A stretch of DNA of 64,000 bases from Niallia sp. XMNu-256 (GTDB lineage: Bacteria > Bacillota > Bacilli > Bacillales > Cytobacillaceae), in assembly GCF_036670015.1 (NCBI RefSeq), contig NZ_CP137636.1, positions 1,590,501-1,654,500 on the forward strand. Reading direction: 5' to 3'. This document shows, piece after piece, positions 54,757 through 62,869 of the stretch; position 1 is the first letter of the stretch; each line of letters opens with the position of its first letter. The notes beneath the pieces are model-generated. The model was not told where the DNA came from and searched no databases. It saw only the letters and a program-made list of their open reading frames with translations. A program made the position numbers and the translations under genes.

Positions 54757-54933
54757 TTAATTGACAGGCCTGTTCTTAAATTTCCGTATAATTTTACGAT
54801 TTTTCTCTAATACTTCTTTATTTTTAGCTATTGTTTCTATTATGTTTAGAATTTCATTGCCGTTAGTTTCATGATTATTTATTAGTTTTTCATCTAAGTG
54901 AGTTACTGGTGGCTTATTATTTTTAGTATCCAT
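54757..54933 (-). CDS. Small coiled-coil protein (58 aa)
   Basis: A 58-residue, charged protein ('NNKPPVTHLDEKLINNHETN', 'AKNKEVLEKNRKIIRKFKN'). AAGGAGAA precedes the ATG. It has a paralogue at 42463 with the same order of segments, so the family is real and conserved at the protein level. It is predicted to be helical from residue 25 on. No function is known. Confidence 0.6.
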   Translation of the reverse strand: MDTKNNKPPVTHLDEKLINNHETNGNEILNIIETIAKNKEVLEKNRKIIRKFKNRPVN

Positions 54934-55143
54934 TTAATTCTCCTTCTGGTATGACTTTACTCTTAATTATAAACAATAGACGAATACTTTACAATATAAT
55001 TATTTTAATATTTTAAATATTACAAAATAAATCAACCAATCTTTCCGCAACCCTTGACTATTGATAGTGGGATTTATATCTTTTATAATTAATAAATTTT
55101 GTTACAATAATATTCAAAGATTTGAATATTAGAGGTGTACTTT

Positions 55144-55302
55144 ATGAAAGGGCAAACAGTCGTCTATGGGGATGAAATCTATACGGTTATATATGATTAC
55201 GAAAATGGACAATTAGAAATTGAAAAACACAATTCAAGGGCGTCTTATAAAATTGTCGAATTAGTAAAAAAAGAGGATGTACGTATTTTAGAAAACCAAT
55301 GA
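55144..55302 (+). CDS. Small paralogous protein (52 aa)
   Basis: A 52-residue protein ('EIYTVIYDYENGQLEIEKHN', 'VELVKKEDVRILENQ'), paralogue of the gene at 16025. AGAGGTG lies 8 bases before the ATG. It is 30 bases upstream of the secreted-protein relic on the same strand. Confidence 0.7.
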   Translation: MKGQTVVYGDEIYTVIYDYENGQLEIEKHNSRASYKIVELVKKEDVRILENQ

Positions 55303-55332
55303 ATCGATCTTATCCAAGGCGGATTATTATAT

Positions 55333-56018
55333 ATGCATAACGGTATACCAAATGAAATGGAACTAGGTAATCCAGTAATAACGAAGGATGGTGGCTATCA
55401 ATATAATGGTGAAGAAAATGTAGATTTAGTCATTCAACCTACTGAAGCAGGAGTCAGAAGTATTATTAGTATTAATAACGAGAATGCTCCTAAAAAATAT
55501 GATTTTAAACTAGATTTACCGGAAGGTCATAAACTAGTATTCTCTTCTGATTATTTTGGAGAAGAACTAGCTCTGGAAGATGATGTCGAAGAAGTTTTTG
55601 TAGTTGATGAAAACAATATCATCCAAAGTATATTTGGAGAAGCCTGGACTAAGGATGCTAATGGTAATGATGTTGCAACTCATTATGAGATTGTAGATAA
55701 TTCTTTAATACAAGTAGTTGAATTTAACGAAGACACAGCGTTTCCTGTATTAGCAGATCCCAATTGGGTTGCAATTGGGGCTTGTTCAGCAGCCTTAACA
55801 TGGTTTGTAGGTTCTAATCTTTTTGTAGCAGCAAAGATTATTAAAGTGAAAAAATATATAAATGCATTGTGGTTTTAAAGAAACAGCAAAACTTATTACA
55901 AAAGCAACGACTTGGGAAGAAAAACTAAGAGTAGGTGGATCGGCTCTTAAGTCATTAGCCGCAGAAATAACTGGCGTTTCAGGGCTTTATGCATGTAATA
56001 AATTTATAAAAAGATAGT
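55333..56018 (+). pseudogene. Truncated, frameshifted Bacillus secreted-type protein
   Basis: Frame one, 181 codons, reads 'IPNEMELGNPVITKDGGYQY', 'VIQPTEAGVRSIISINNENA' and 'FPVLADPNWVAIGACSAALT'. From memory, full-length relatives start with a signal peptide and about 50 more residues, so the 5' end is missing. After 'KVKKYI' the frame breaks; a shifted frame gives 'CGFKETAKLITKATTWEEKL', 'ALKSLAAEITGVSGLYACNK' and a stop at 56018. The 'ADPNW' plus C-terminal helices are typical of a widespread Bacillus exported family of unknown role. A terminator at 56061 follows. Confidence 0.7.
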
Positions 56019-56060
56019 AACCGTCTAAAAAGCTTGTAATGTTAAACTCAACCTTGTATA

Positions 56061-56091
56061 AAAAAAGATCTTTTATTGAAGATCTTTTTTT
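56061..56091 (+). terminator. Terminator
   Basis: A perfect 12-bp stem AAAAAAGATCTT with AAGATCTTTTTT across TTATTG. Confidence 0.9.
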
Positions 56092-56278
56092 ATATGCCTA
56101 TAATATCGATTTATATTAACTAGACTTGTATAACTTATTCATCCGATACTTTGGAGTTCGGAAAGGAAGTAAAGGTTATGGGTGGATTAGTATAGTTGCT
56201 TTTTTATTTGAATAAACGGTGTCGTAACTTACTGTCATAAAATTGATGTTAATAAAGGTTTTTTTGATATTTCGATAC

Positions 56279-56322
56279 ACAATGACTTTAAAAGCATCGA
56301 CACGATGATTTTAAAGTCATTG
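56279..56322. other. Long hairpin
   Basis: CAATGACTTTAAAA pairs with TTTTAAAGTCATTG, with an inner CATCG / CGATG stem. No T run follows, so it is not a plain terminator; it may be an operator or a mobile-element end. No gene lies between 56092 and 56423. Confidence 0.5.
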
Positions 56323-56423
56323 AATAAATAAAAATAAGTTCCTTAATAGGTAAAACTTCTCCTTGAGTGCAGAAAGATCAACATCATGCTTTCACATAAC
56401 TAATTTTAAAAACAAAAAAAGAT

Positions 56424-56789
56424 TTACTGCCAACGCAAGGCAATAACTAATCTGCAGCAGTCTACATCATTTACTTTTGACCTAAGCTCTAATCGCAATT
56501 CATCGGGTGTAAAGTGAGTATTGATATCTGACTGAACTCCTATTGATTGAATTAATCTATTCACTTCTTTAGGATTTGAAGACTGCGCTGCATACATTAT
56601 TTGGCGTCCAAATTCTTTCGATTTGGACAATCTATCAAGAACAATATTGGCATCTCTCATCAATTTTTTCGTTTGATTGGCTGATTTAGTTAGTAAGGTA
56701 GGATCAATTGGCGGAAGTTGACGGGATAGCCAATGTTCAGGTTGGTAATATCGATGGTGATAATAATTCGGATTATATAAATAATACAT
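56424..56789 (-). CDS. Uncharacterised Bacillus protein (121 aa)
   Basis: The N-terminus is Tyr/His/Asn-rich ('MYYLYNPNYYHHRYYQPEHW'), as in some spore coat proteins. The helical body ('KKLMRDANIVLDRLSKSKEF', 'IMYAAQSSNPKEVNRLIQSI') and 'DINTHFTPDELRLEL' end look like a conserved Bacillus family, with a Cys pair ('VDCCRL') near the end. GAGGAGA lies before the ATG in the reading direction. A spore-associated role is inference from the N-terminus alone. Confidence 0.65.
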   Translation of the reverse strand: MYYLYNPNYYHHRYYQPEHWLSRQLPPIDPTLLTKSANQTKKLMRDANIVLDRLSKSKEFGRQIMYAAQSSNPKEVNRLIQSIGVQSDINTHFTPDELRLELRSKVNDVDCCRLVIALRWQ

Positions 56790-56942
56790 TTAAACCGTTC
56801 ATCTCCTCACATAGCATACTACATAGTATATACACAACGGTTTGTTTCAGGGAATATTTTCTCGACTTGTATAGAGGTCCTTACTACCGATATGTGCCAG
56901 CGTTTTTCACTCACCTTTTCAAACTAATGACTTGACAGGGGG

Positions 56943-56974
56943 GGAGGTCGCTGGTTCGAGCCCAGTTGGAATCA
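56943..56974 (+). tRNA. tRNA 3'-end fragment (attachment-site relic)
   Basis: 'GAGGTCGCTGGTTCGAGCCC' then 'AGTTGGAATCA' has a five-pair T stem (GCTGG/CCAGT) with the invariant TTCGAGC loop and an acceptor-like tail. The 5' half of a tRNA is not present upstream. Integrases that use tRNA genes leave such 3' fragments, and an integrase relic starts 140 bases downstream. Confidence 0.65.
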
Positions 56975-56984
56975 AACTAAATAG

Positions 56985-57027
56985 AAACCCTTGATATCAC
57001 GGGAATTGTGACTGTCAAGGATTTTTT
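56985..57027 (+). terminator. Terminator after tRNA fragment
   Basis: CCTTGA pairs with TCAAGG, with an inner TCAC/GTGA, followed by ATTTTTTC. Confidence 0.7.
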
Positions 57028-57116
57028 CTTTATGCATTAAAAATTAAGTAGGTGTAGGGGTCCCCTTGTCAAAAAGGGTAGGAGTTCCTTTTAAAGTTGT
57101 TAAGGAGGATTTCTTA

Positions 57117-57313
57117 ATGGCAAGAAAAGGTAAAAGAGGACAGGCAAAACAACAAAGGTAGCGAGTGTAGAAAATAATCAGTCGTTAGAAGAACTATTTA
57201 ATATCTACATCTTTGTTAAAACAACAGAAGGTTTGGCAAAATCAACTCTCAAAATGATGATAGGGCATTGTGGCATTAGTGCACACATGGTAGCTGGTTT
57301 TAAAAATGTGTAG
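57117..57313 (+). pseudogene. Integrase N-terminal relic
   Basis: ATG 57117 (AAGGAGG upstream) starts 'MARKGKRGQAKQQR' and stops; a shifted frame reads 'VASVENNQSLEELFNIYIFV' and 'KTTEGLAKSTLK', the SAM-like DNA-binding start of a phage-type tyrosine recombinase, then diverges and stops at 57311. The C-terminal half lies at 58700-58952. Confidence 0.6.
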
Positions 57314-57489
57314 GATTTAAGCATTTCAAAGGGGTGAAAACTCTCTTCATAATCTTGCGAAACCTTAAATACATCAACATGTATAAAGGTATGTATAAAA
57401 CCTCATAAATTTCGAAAAATGAAAGAAAAATACCCTTCCTAACATAAGTATAAGTTAAAATATAGTAATGTTTAATTAGAGGTGCATAT

Positions 57490-57699
57490 GTGAAGATTTT
57501 CAGGAAGTACTCAAATATTATTTATTTTATTATATTGTATATAAGCCTTATCACCTTTGACTACTTTATCAATCATATTTTCAATTGGTTTGAGAACCTA
57601 ATCCAATCAATTTTTTATGTTCTGTTCTTCCTGTTTTTTAATTGGGCATTAATTCATAAAGATAATAAAAAAGAAAAAAATGATGAAGTTCAAAAATAA
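57490..57699 (+). CDS. Small membrane protein (69 aa)
   Basis: A 69-residue protein from GTG 57490 with AGAGGTG 7 bases upstream. Two hydrophobic aromatic-rich helices ('NIIYFIILYISLITFDYFIN', 'LIQSIFYVLFFLFFNWALI') and a charged tail. It interrupts the integrase relic. Function unknown. Confidence 0.5.
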   Translation: MKIFRKYSNIIYFIILYISLITFDYFINHIFNWFENLIQSIFYVLFFLFFNWALIHKDNKKEKNDEVQK

Positions 57700-58520
57700 G
57701 CATTCTTCAACGGTGCTTTATTTAAAATTATGATTTTTATCGCACTTTTTATAGATACTAATTCAAAAAGACATGATAGTATGAAAAATGGATTAAAGTA
57801 ATTTTAAGTATGTTACTTGCACTTATTGTTATATTCATAATTTGTAATTTGTTCTGATTTACGAATTAAATTCAGACGTCCATAATCGGTGCGTTCCTCC
57901 GTCAAACTTAAAGGGGCAAATACCAAGTAAAAGAGCTTGCTGGTAACGGTTTTTATGGATCTGTTTTAATTTGCGTATAAAATACTATAATTAATCGGAT
58001 TCTAATATTAGGACTAGCAACAAGCTTTGCAAGGTTTTTCCTTCCTTGGCCCCCTTACTGGGGGTTTTTAATTGAACCAAGGATTATAAACATGCAGCAA
58101 TATTTTAAATTCTTTACATTGAGATAGCATTTTTAGCAAGTGTTATATCGTTTTGAAGAAGTTTATTTAAATTGTAAGAAGGATACAACCCGTTAGCATA
58201 CAAATAAGAATAAATTCTTTCGTGACATTTAACGGCTAGATTTAACTGTTTTCTTAATACTGCCCTTAGAAAATTGAAAACTCTTTTTTAACATAAAGTG
58301 GTTAAGCGTTACTGTAGTTATTGCAACTTTTATAGTTATTTAACCTTAAAAAGTAGAATCGAAATAGCTATCATTGAATTAAATTATGTGAGTTGATTAA
58401 TTAAAATGAAATGTTATGTTTAACAATCATTTTATAAAAGCGTTTTATTTATAAGATTATTGAATTTTTTTACCCACTGGGAGAATATTAACAATAATAA
58501 ATTTTTAGGAGATGGATTAT
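57700..58520. other. Long intergenic stretch
   Basis: About 820 bases without a gene. A terminator-like CCCCC/GGGGG hairpin with TTTTTA lies at 58050-58070. The rest is A/T-rich and unmarked. Confidence 0.5.
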
Positions 58521-58688
58521 ATGACATATCACAATAAGATTCGAAGTATCCTAGGCTTTGATGTACGTGCACGATATGATGATATAAATAATGAAAGTTA
58601 TGATCCATTCAAAAGTCCCTTAATACATAAACAAATTAATGGAAAAGAGATCATTCCTCTCGATAGGACAAGACTATGGTGGAGGTAA
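58521..58688 (+). CDS. Uncharacterised small protein (55 aa)
   Basis: A 55-residue frame with a good site (AGGAGA 8 bases upstream). The product ('MTYHNKIRSILGFDVRARYD', 'NGKEIIPLDRTRLWWR') has no recognised family and lies between the two halves of the broken integrase. It may be the 5' part of a lost gene. Confidence 0.4.
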   Translation: MTYHNKIRSILGFDVRARYDDINNESYDPFKSPLIHKQINGKEIIPLDRTRLWWR

Positions 58689-58699
58689 GCTCTCCTTAA

Positions 58700-58952
58700 T
58701 ATTGGCTGGAGTTCCGTGTGAAATGGCTAAACGGAAGCCACATGTTGAAGAATTTCCATATGTTTTTTTATAGCCAACGCTCTCCCAAGTTTACGGTTCG
58801 TGGGATCCAGACAATGATCGAGGGCAGATTAGCTGGTCACAGTAATATTGCTACTACGAGCAAGTATTTAAAGGGTTCTTAAGTGATCTGGCGGATGCAA
58901 TAGATGCATTGCCATGTTTTAAAAAGGAAGCTAGGTTAATTAGATTATACTA
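58700..58952 (+). pseudogene. Integrase C-terminal relic
   Basis: Across frameshifts it reads 'KRKPHVEEFPYVFL', 'SQRSPKFTVRGIQTMIE', 'RLAGHSNIATTSKYLKGS' and 'LSDLADAIDAL', the C-terminal order of a Bacillus phage-type integrase. The catalytic HALRH block between 'MIE' and 'RLAGHS' is deleted. It belongs with 57117 and the tRNA fragment. Confidence 0.7.
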
Positions 58953-59038
58953 ATATTTTCCGTTTCGATAAAGAATCTATTGATTAAGTTAAGCTATTAG
59001 ATAACTAAGGAAGTCACTGATTTTTTAAGAACTTTTCC

Positions 59039-59070
59039 AGGCGCATTTTAAATGGGAATGCGCCTTTTAA
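59039..59070 (+). terminator. Hairpin terminator
   Basis: AGGCGCATT pairs perfectly with AATGCGCCT, followed by TTTTAATT. Confidence 0.75.
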
Positions 59071-59117
59071 TTGGGTAGAGCTATGTGAAAACTTTTAAAC
59101 GATAGGAATTTTATATA

Positions 59118-59285
59118 TTAGCCATTGTTGTTATTGTTACGTTTATTTTGTTGTCCATTATTCTGATCGTCGCCTGTTAATGTGTCTACCATATTCTCAA
59201 TGGTTTGGCCGACCTGATTCATAAATCCACCTTGATTGTTGTCCTGTTGATTATTATTTTGTTGACGATTATTTTGATTTTCCAC
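59118..59285 (-). CDS. Small Asn/Gln-rich protein (55 aa)
   Basis: A 55-residue hydrophilic protein, Asn/Gln-rich at both ends ('MENQNNRQQNNNQQDNNQGG', 'NNGQQNKRNNNNNG') with one amphipathic helix ('FMNQVGQTIENMVDTLTGDD') in the middle. The GTG at 59285 is the likely start: AGGAGGTGATAAAG lies directly before it. The composition recalls small acid-soluble or late sporulation proteins, but no SASP signature is seen. Confidence 0.6.
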   Translation of the reverse strand: MENQNNRQQNNNQQDNNQGGFMNQVGQTIENMVDTLTGDDQNNGQQNKRNNNNNG

Positions 59286-59620
59286 CTTTATCACCTCCTG
59301 CATATAGAGTGTGTAAAATCAATAAATTCAAACCCTTAAAATAAAATTAGATAAAAATATTTTAAAATTTGAATATAATTTGGCTGTCCTTCCCCCTATA
59401 AATAGAAATTTTTCCTTGCGACCCCAATATTCTTAGTGCTTCCAACCCAAAAACAACGATTGAGGTAAATTATCAATTGATGGAAAGTGTGATAGTAAAA
59501 CTAATTTCTTTGAAATAAATTAAAGTAAAAATAGTATAATAAGAAGTAATTTTTTTCATGTATTATCATACTCCTAAAATTAGGAGTATAGTTAAACATC
59601 AAGAAGGGGTGTAAGTAAAA
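59286..59620. other. Intergenic, nothing recognised
   Basis: Promoter region between divergent small genes; a short inverted 'CTCCTAAAATTAGGAG' lies at 59571-59586, close to the start of the next gene, and may be an operator. Confidence 0.5.
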
Positions 59621-59878
59621 ATGAAACCAGATGGAACGGAGGACTTTATTTTACTCGATCTTATTGTGGTTACGGAAGATTTTTTAAATTCGCATCCTAG
59701 TGATGAAAAAACACAGAAAGTGTGGAATCATGTTAAACGGACAGGCTATTTAGATGAGCCTATTATGATTAATAGAGATACCAAGATTCTTACGGACGGA
59801 TACACACGATATATAACGGCTAAGGATATGAAAATGAAGTTAGTCCCTATTGTTTATGAGAAACATAGTCAAAAATAG
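59621..59878 (+). CDS. ParB N-domain-like small protein
   Basis: An 85-residue protein. 'WNHVKRTGYLDEPIMINRDT' and 'KILTDGYTRYITAKDMKMKL' resemble the N-terminal ParB/Srx fold ('xPIxVxxxxxIxDGxxRxxAAxxLGxxxVP'). The helix-turn-helix and dimerisation domains of true ParB are absent, so it is not a partition protein by itself. AAGGGGTG lies before the ATG, and a 16-base palindrome at 59571 is upstream. A terminator at 59889 follows. Confidence 0.7.
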   Translation: MKPDGTEDFILLDLIVVTEDFLNSHPSDEKTQKVWNHVKRTGYLDEPIMINRDTKILTDGYTRYITAKDMKMKLVPIVYEKHSQK

Positions 59879-59888
59879 CAAGAACCAT

Positions 59889-59925
59889 AAAAACTCCTTA
59901 AATTAAACATTTCAGGAGTTTTCTT
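59889..59925 (+). terminator. Terminator
   Basis: AAAACTCCT pairs with AGGAGTTTT across a 15-base loop, followed by CTTC. Confidence 0.75.
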
Positions 59926-60444
59926 CTTTGTATTTTATAATTCCGATATATCGAACAGGGATTTGTATTTAGACACCTGATATCGTAACAATATATTCCT
60001 AATTGTCAACAGAGGGTTAAAGATCACATATAACTTAACAAAAGGTGTTTCAAAGGTTAAGCGTTATCGCTGCTGTTACTACATTTCTTGCCATTAAGCC
60101 TGAAAAAGAAAAATGAAAATTAGGAGATTTTGATTCAATTTCATTTTACATTTTAGACTTTTAAAAACTTTGAAAACAAAGAGGTTATCTTATTTTTAAA
60201 ATGTATGATTTTAGATAATAGGGAATCTTAGGAAAGGTAGCAATTTAATCCGGCTGTCTTTTTTGCATTTGAATAAAAGCACCGGTAACAAATCTGATCT
60301 AAATGGATGACATTGTATGGGCGGTGTTTAAGGACAAGGGCCTGATATAAAAGGAGGCTTTTTAAGAGAATAGTAATAAAGAAGTTTATTGTTTTTTCTT
60401 CGGGGTATAAGATAACAGAATAAAATACAAAGGAGGAATTTACC
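59926..60444. other. Intergenic with gene scrap
   Basis: A short open stretch near 60060-60115 ('VIAAVTTFLAIKPEKEK') is the tail of an unknown membrane protein. Otherwise nothing. Confidence 0.45.
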
Positions 60445-60870
60445 TTGGATCATGTAAAAGCCATCTTAATTAAATTTGTAATGATTGCAGTTGTATTAGG
60501 TATTGTTCTTACGGGGATTTATTCTGGTGAAATTGAAAACACGCTTCTAATTAGTGCCGTTCTCACAATTTTGGCTTATATCATCGGTGATTTGTTTATT
60601 TTCCGTAAAGGCGGTGATGATCGTGAACGTAAGGCAGACCATCGTAAAAGAAATATCATTGCTACCATTTCAGACGCCGCCCTAGCCCTTTTGGTAATCT
60701 GGTTTATGGGAGTAAATCTTTTTGCGGATGATAGTAATGTTTTAATGGCGTCAATTATTTCAGCAGTTATTATTGCAGCCGGTGAATGGTTTTTCCATAA
60801 ATATCTCGACAAACACGTATTTAATGAGAAGCATTCCCATAACACAAGCGCTGTTGGCCATAATAACTGA
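60445..60870 (+). CDS. DUF2512/YndM-family membrane protein
   Basis: A 141-residue protein with four membrane helices ('LIKFVMIAVVLGIVLTGIYS', 'AVLTILAYIIGDLFIF', 'ISDAALALLVIWFMGVNLF', 'ASIISAVIIAAGEWFFHKYL') and a His-rich tail. The pattern 'YIIGDLFIFRKGGD' and 'EWFFHKYLDKHV' fits the DUF2512 (YndM) family of spore formers. The start is TTG with AAAGGAGG 10 bases upstream. Function unknown. The terminator lies at 60943. Confidence 0.88.
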   Translation: MDHVKAILIKFVMIAVVLGIVLTGIYSGEIENTLLISAVLTILAYIIGDLFIFRKGGDDRERKADHRKRNIIATISDAALALLVIWFMGVNLFADDSNVLMASIISAVIIAAGEWFFHKYLDKHVFNEKHSHNTSAVGHNN

Positions 60871-60942
60871 TCTTGAAAAGAGAGGACTTCCTTGGTTGTG
60901 TTTCCTATATGTTTAAGTTCTTTATTTTAAAATTTAATATTT

Positions 60943-60983
60943 AAAAAGGTAATTACTTCGTCCGGAGGTAATTACCTTTTTTA
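60943..60983 (+). terminator. Terminator
   Basis: A 14-bp perfect stem AAAAAGGTAATTAC with GTAATTACCTTTTT. Confidence 0.9.
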
Positions 60984-61044
60984 TAATCTATGAGGACGTA
61001 TCCTTGTCCAGTTAAGATAACTGTTGATGTCATCGGGGGGTAAC

Positions 61045-61125
61045 ATGAATTCAAGCGTTTTGACAGCAGTCACAATGGATCTTGTATTATTGTTGTTAAA
61101 AAACATTTGTTACATTTTCCGTTAA
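61045..61125 (+). CDS. Possible 26-aa hydrophobic peptide
   Basis: ATG 61045 with GGGGGGTAAC upstream encodes 'MNSSVLTAVTMDLVLLLLKN' and six more residues. One hydrophobic segment with a basic end is the size of a type I toxin or leader peptide. It lies directly before the structured element. Very short, so it may be chance. Confidence 0.2.
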   Translation: MNSSVLTAVTMDLVLLLLKNICYIFR

Positions 61126-61137
61126 AAGGAATATTTG

Positions 61138-61340
61138 GGCGGCAGCACTACAGATTGATCAGAAAGCAAAGGACGCTTTCTGTCATTCTGTACGTGTCGC
61201 TTCGGTATTAAATGGCCCGATAACCACGGTCTGTACGGCTGGCGCCTACATTCCGTAGGTTCCTGTTCCATTTACGGCAAGCCGTCATACCGAACGAGCC
61301 GAAAACCTTTAAGATCAAAGGCGAAAAAGACGGATTTATA
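61138..61340. repeat. radC-associated structured repeat, copy 1 (full)
   Basis: The best-kept copy. Stems include AGAAAGC/GCTTTCT (61160-61181), CCTAC/GTAGG (61245-61259), ACGGC/GCCGT (61274-61285) and a long-range TTCGGTAT/ATACCGAA closing pair (61201 with 61287). Copies lie at 44766-44947 and, in part, 13601-13667. Confidence 0.8.
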
Positions 61341-61800
61341 GGGGCATTGAACCCCATAAACCCGACTCTATTCGAGCTTCGCCTTAATACAGTTCGCTTC
61401 TAATTCTAAACTTGCTTTTAGCAGGTTTAGAATTATTTGCTTTATTATAATGGCTTCAGGGCATCGAGCCCTTTGCCATTAAGCGTCTACATCCCTTACG
61501 GTCTGTTTTTAGCCGCCGGGGTATGGTGGATGATCTCGTTCTTCTCATTGTAACAAGTTCGCTTATGACAATGAGAAGGGCGGTGCTCGGGGAAAGAAAT
61601 CGGCAAAGCCAAGTAGGCTTAGTTAGAGTAAGCTTGCAAAAACGCAAGCTTACTCTAACTAAGTCATTGGGCTTCACTCGATTTCTAACGACAAAGCCCG
61701 AAAAGCAAGGGCTTTGTCTACCCCTCTCTTGCAAGTTCGCTTCTTCGTGAGCGAACCCTTCTCACTGTTTGCGCGAATTGTTCAGTCTCTCCTGAACAAA
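61341..61800 (+). other. Hairpin-dense leader of the radC/JAB gene
   Basis: At least six stem-loops in 450 bases: ATTCTAAAC...GTTTAGAAT (near 61402), GGGC...GCCC inside GGC...GCC (near 61452), TTCTCATTGT...ACAATGAGAA (near 61543), a perfect 20-bp stem at 61618-61663 (CTTAGTTAGAGTAAGCTTGC and its complement), ACAAAGCCC...GGGCTTTGT (61689-61718) and GTTCGCT...AGCGAAC (61736-61757). No gene is supported. The last 60 bases also precede the dead radC at 15 kb. It could be a large RNA, an origin of transfer or a single-strand origin. Confidence 0.6.
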
Positions 61801-61818
61801 GAAAGGAGAGAGGAACAG

Positions 61819-62364
61819 ATGAAAACCATTTATGAAATTTTAAGAATCAAACAGGTAATCAAAGAGGTAGAAGGGGACGAGAAGTTTATCATTCGTTCAC
61901 CGGAGGATGCAGCGAAGATTGCGGCAGAGTTTATTGGCGATGAGGACAGAGAGGTATTTTTCGTGATGTGCCTAAATACCAAAAATAGAGTAGTAGCTGT
62001 TCACCGTTGCCATGTTGGAGGATTAAATGTAAGCTTAGTTATTCCAAGAGAAGTGTTTAAGTCTGCCATCTTAAATAACTCTGCATCCATTATTTTGAGC
62101 CATCAGCATCCAAGCGGGGATACATATCCAAGCAGAGAAGATATAGATGTAACTAAAAGATTAGTAGAATGCGGAAAGATCCTAGTGATTGATGTATTGG
62201 ATCACTCTGCGCTGTGGTTAATCCTTGTTCCCTTTTGTAGCCCAATACCAAGACAGCAAAACGAAATCATTAATGAGGGTAATGAAGCGAATGAGCGGAA
62301 TTATTGGAGGAAAGAAGAAATAAAGAAGTTTCTTACAATAACAAAACAGGATGAAGAAACCTAA
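61819..62364 (+). CDS. RadC-type JAB-domain protein with altered C-terminus
   Basis: A 181-residue protein. 'FIIRSPEDAAKIAAEFIGDE', 'NRVVAVHRCHVGGLNVSLVI' and the JAMM metal motif 'SHQHPSGDTYPSREDIDVTK' (His-x-His-x7-Ser-x2-Asp) are intact. Mobile RadC/JAB proteins are common on Bacillus plasmids; the domain is a predicted zinc protease or nuclease and its role is unproven. After 'VIDVLDHS' (residue 134) the family's usual '...GYYSMKEKGYI' end is replaced by 47 unrelated residues, so the 3' part has been swapped. ATG 61819 follows AAAGGAGAGAGG. Confidence 0.85.
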   Translation: MKTIYEILRIKQVIKEVEGDEKFIIRSPEDAAKIAAEFIGDEDREVFFVMCLNTKNRVVAVHRCHVGGLNVSLVIPREVFKSAILNNSASIILSHQHPSGDTYPSREDIDVTKRLVECGKILVIDVLDHSALWLILVPFCSPIPRQQNEIINEGNEANERNYWRKEEIKKFLTITKQDEET

Positions 62365-62869
62365 GCTAATAAGAGAACAAAAACCCCCTGGTATGTCCAA
62401 AAGGGTATAATTCCATCAGGAAGCTACTAAACTTTCCCCTATATCATTATAATGGGGTTATACTTTTTAGTCTTATTTGGGACTATTTTACTATAAACCT
62501 TCTACTCTAATATCAAGGTGTTTCAATTTTCCTTTTGTACTCTGATAACAATTCATCTATTGATGTATCACTAACAATAGAAAACAAATCTTCAGTTGTT
62601 TTTTTCCGCTTCTTCCCTAATTAATTTTTCAGCCTCATCGTATAATTTGTATTCAAAATGAAAGGACTTTTAACTTGGTTAAACAAAAGGCCAGTATTTA
62701 GCTTTATAGTACCTAACCATTTCATGATTTCAAAAAACTAAGACCCTGCGTTTGGGTTTTAGTTTTTTATTCCAATATTTTAATCGAATGGGTATAAAAT
62801 CCTTTTTTTTGGCGACATTATACCTGCAGATTGTGATTGTATTGAGTTAGATAAAGAGGAGGGGCAGTG
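62365..62869. other. Intergenic with gene scrap and terminator
   Basis: Minus-strand frames at about 62508-62680 read 'KLIREEAEK' and, shifted, 'TEDLFSIVSDTSIDELLSEY' then stop: a frameshifted relic of an unknown gene. A terminator lies at 62732-62768 (AAAAAACTAAGACCC with GGGTTTTAGTTTTTT). Confidence 0.5.
62732..62768. terminator. Terminator
   Basis: A 15-bp stem with one G-T pair and A/T runs at both ends. Confidence 0.8.

Noticed and set aside
61456-61750. 75- and 92-codon frames in the hairpin-dense region
   Set aside because: They arise from the long inverted repeat (both strands read similar residues) and have no ribosome site.
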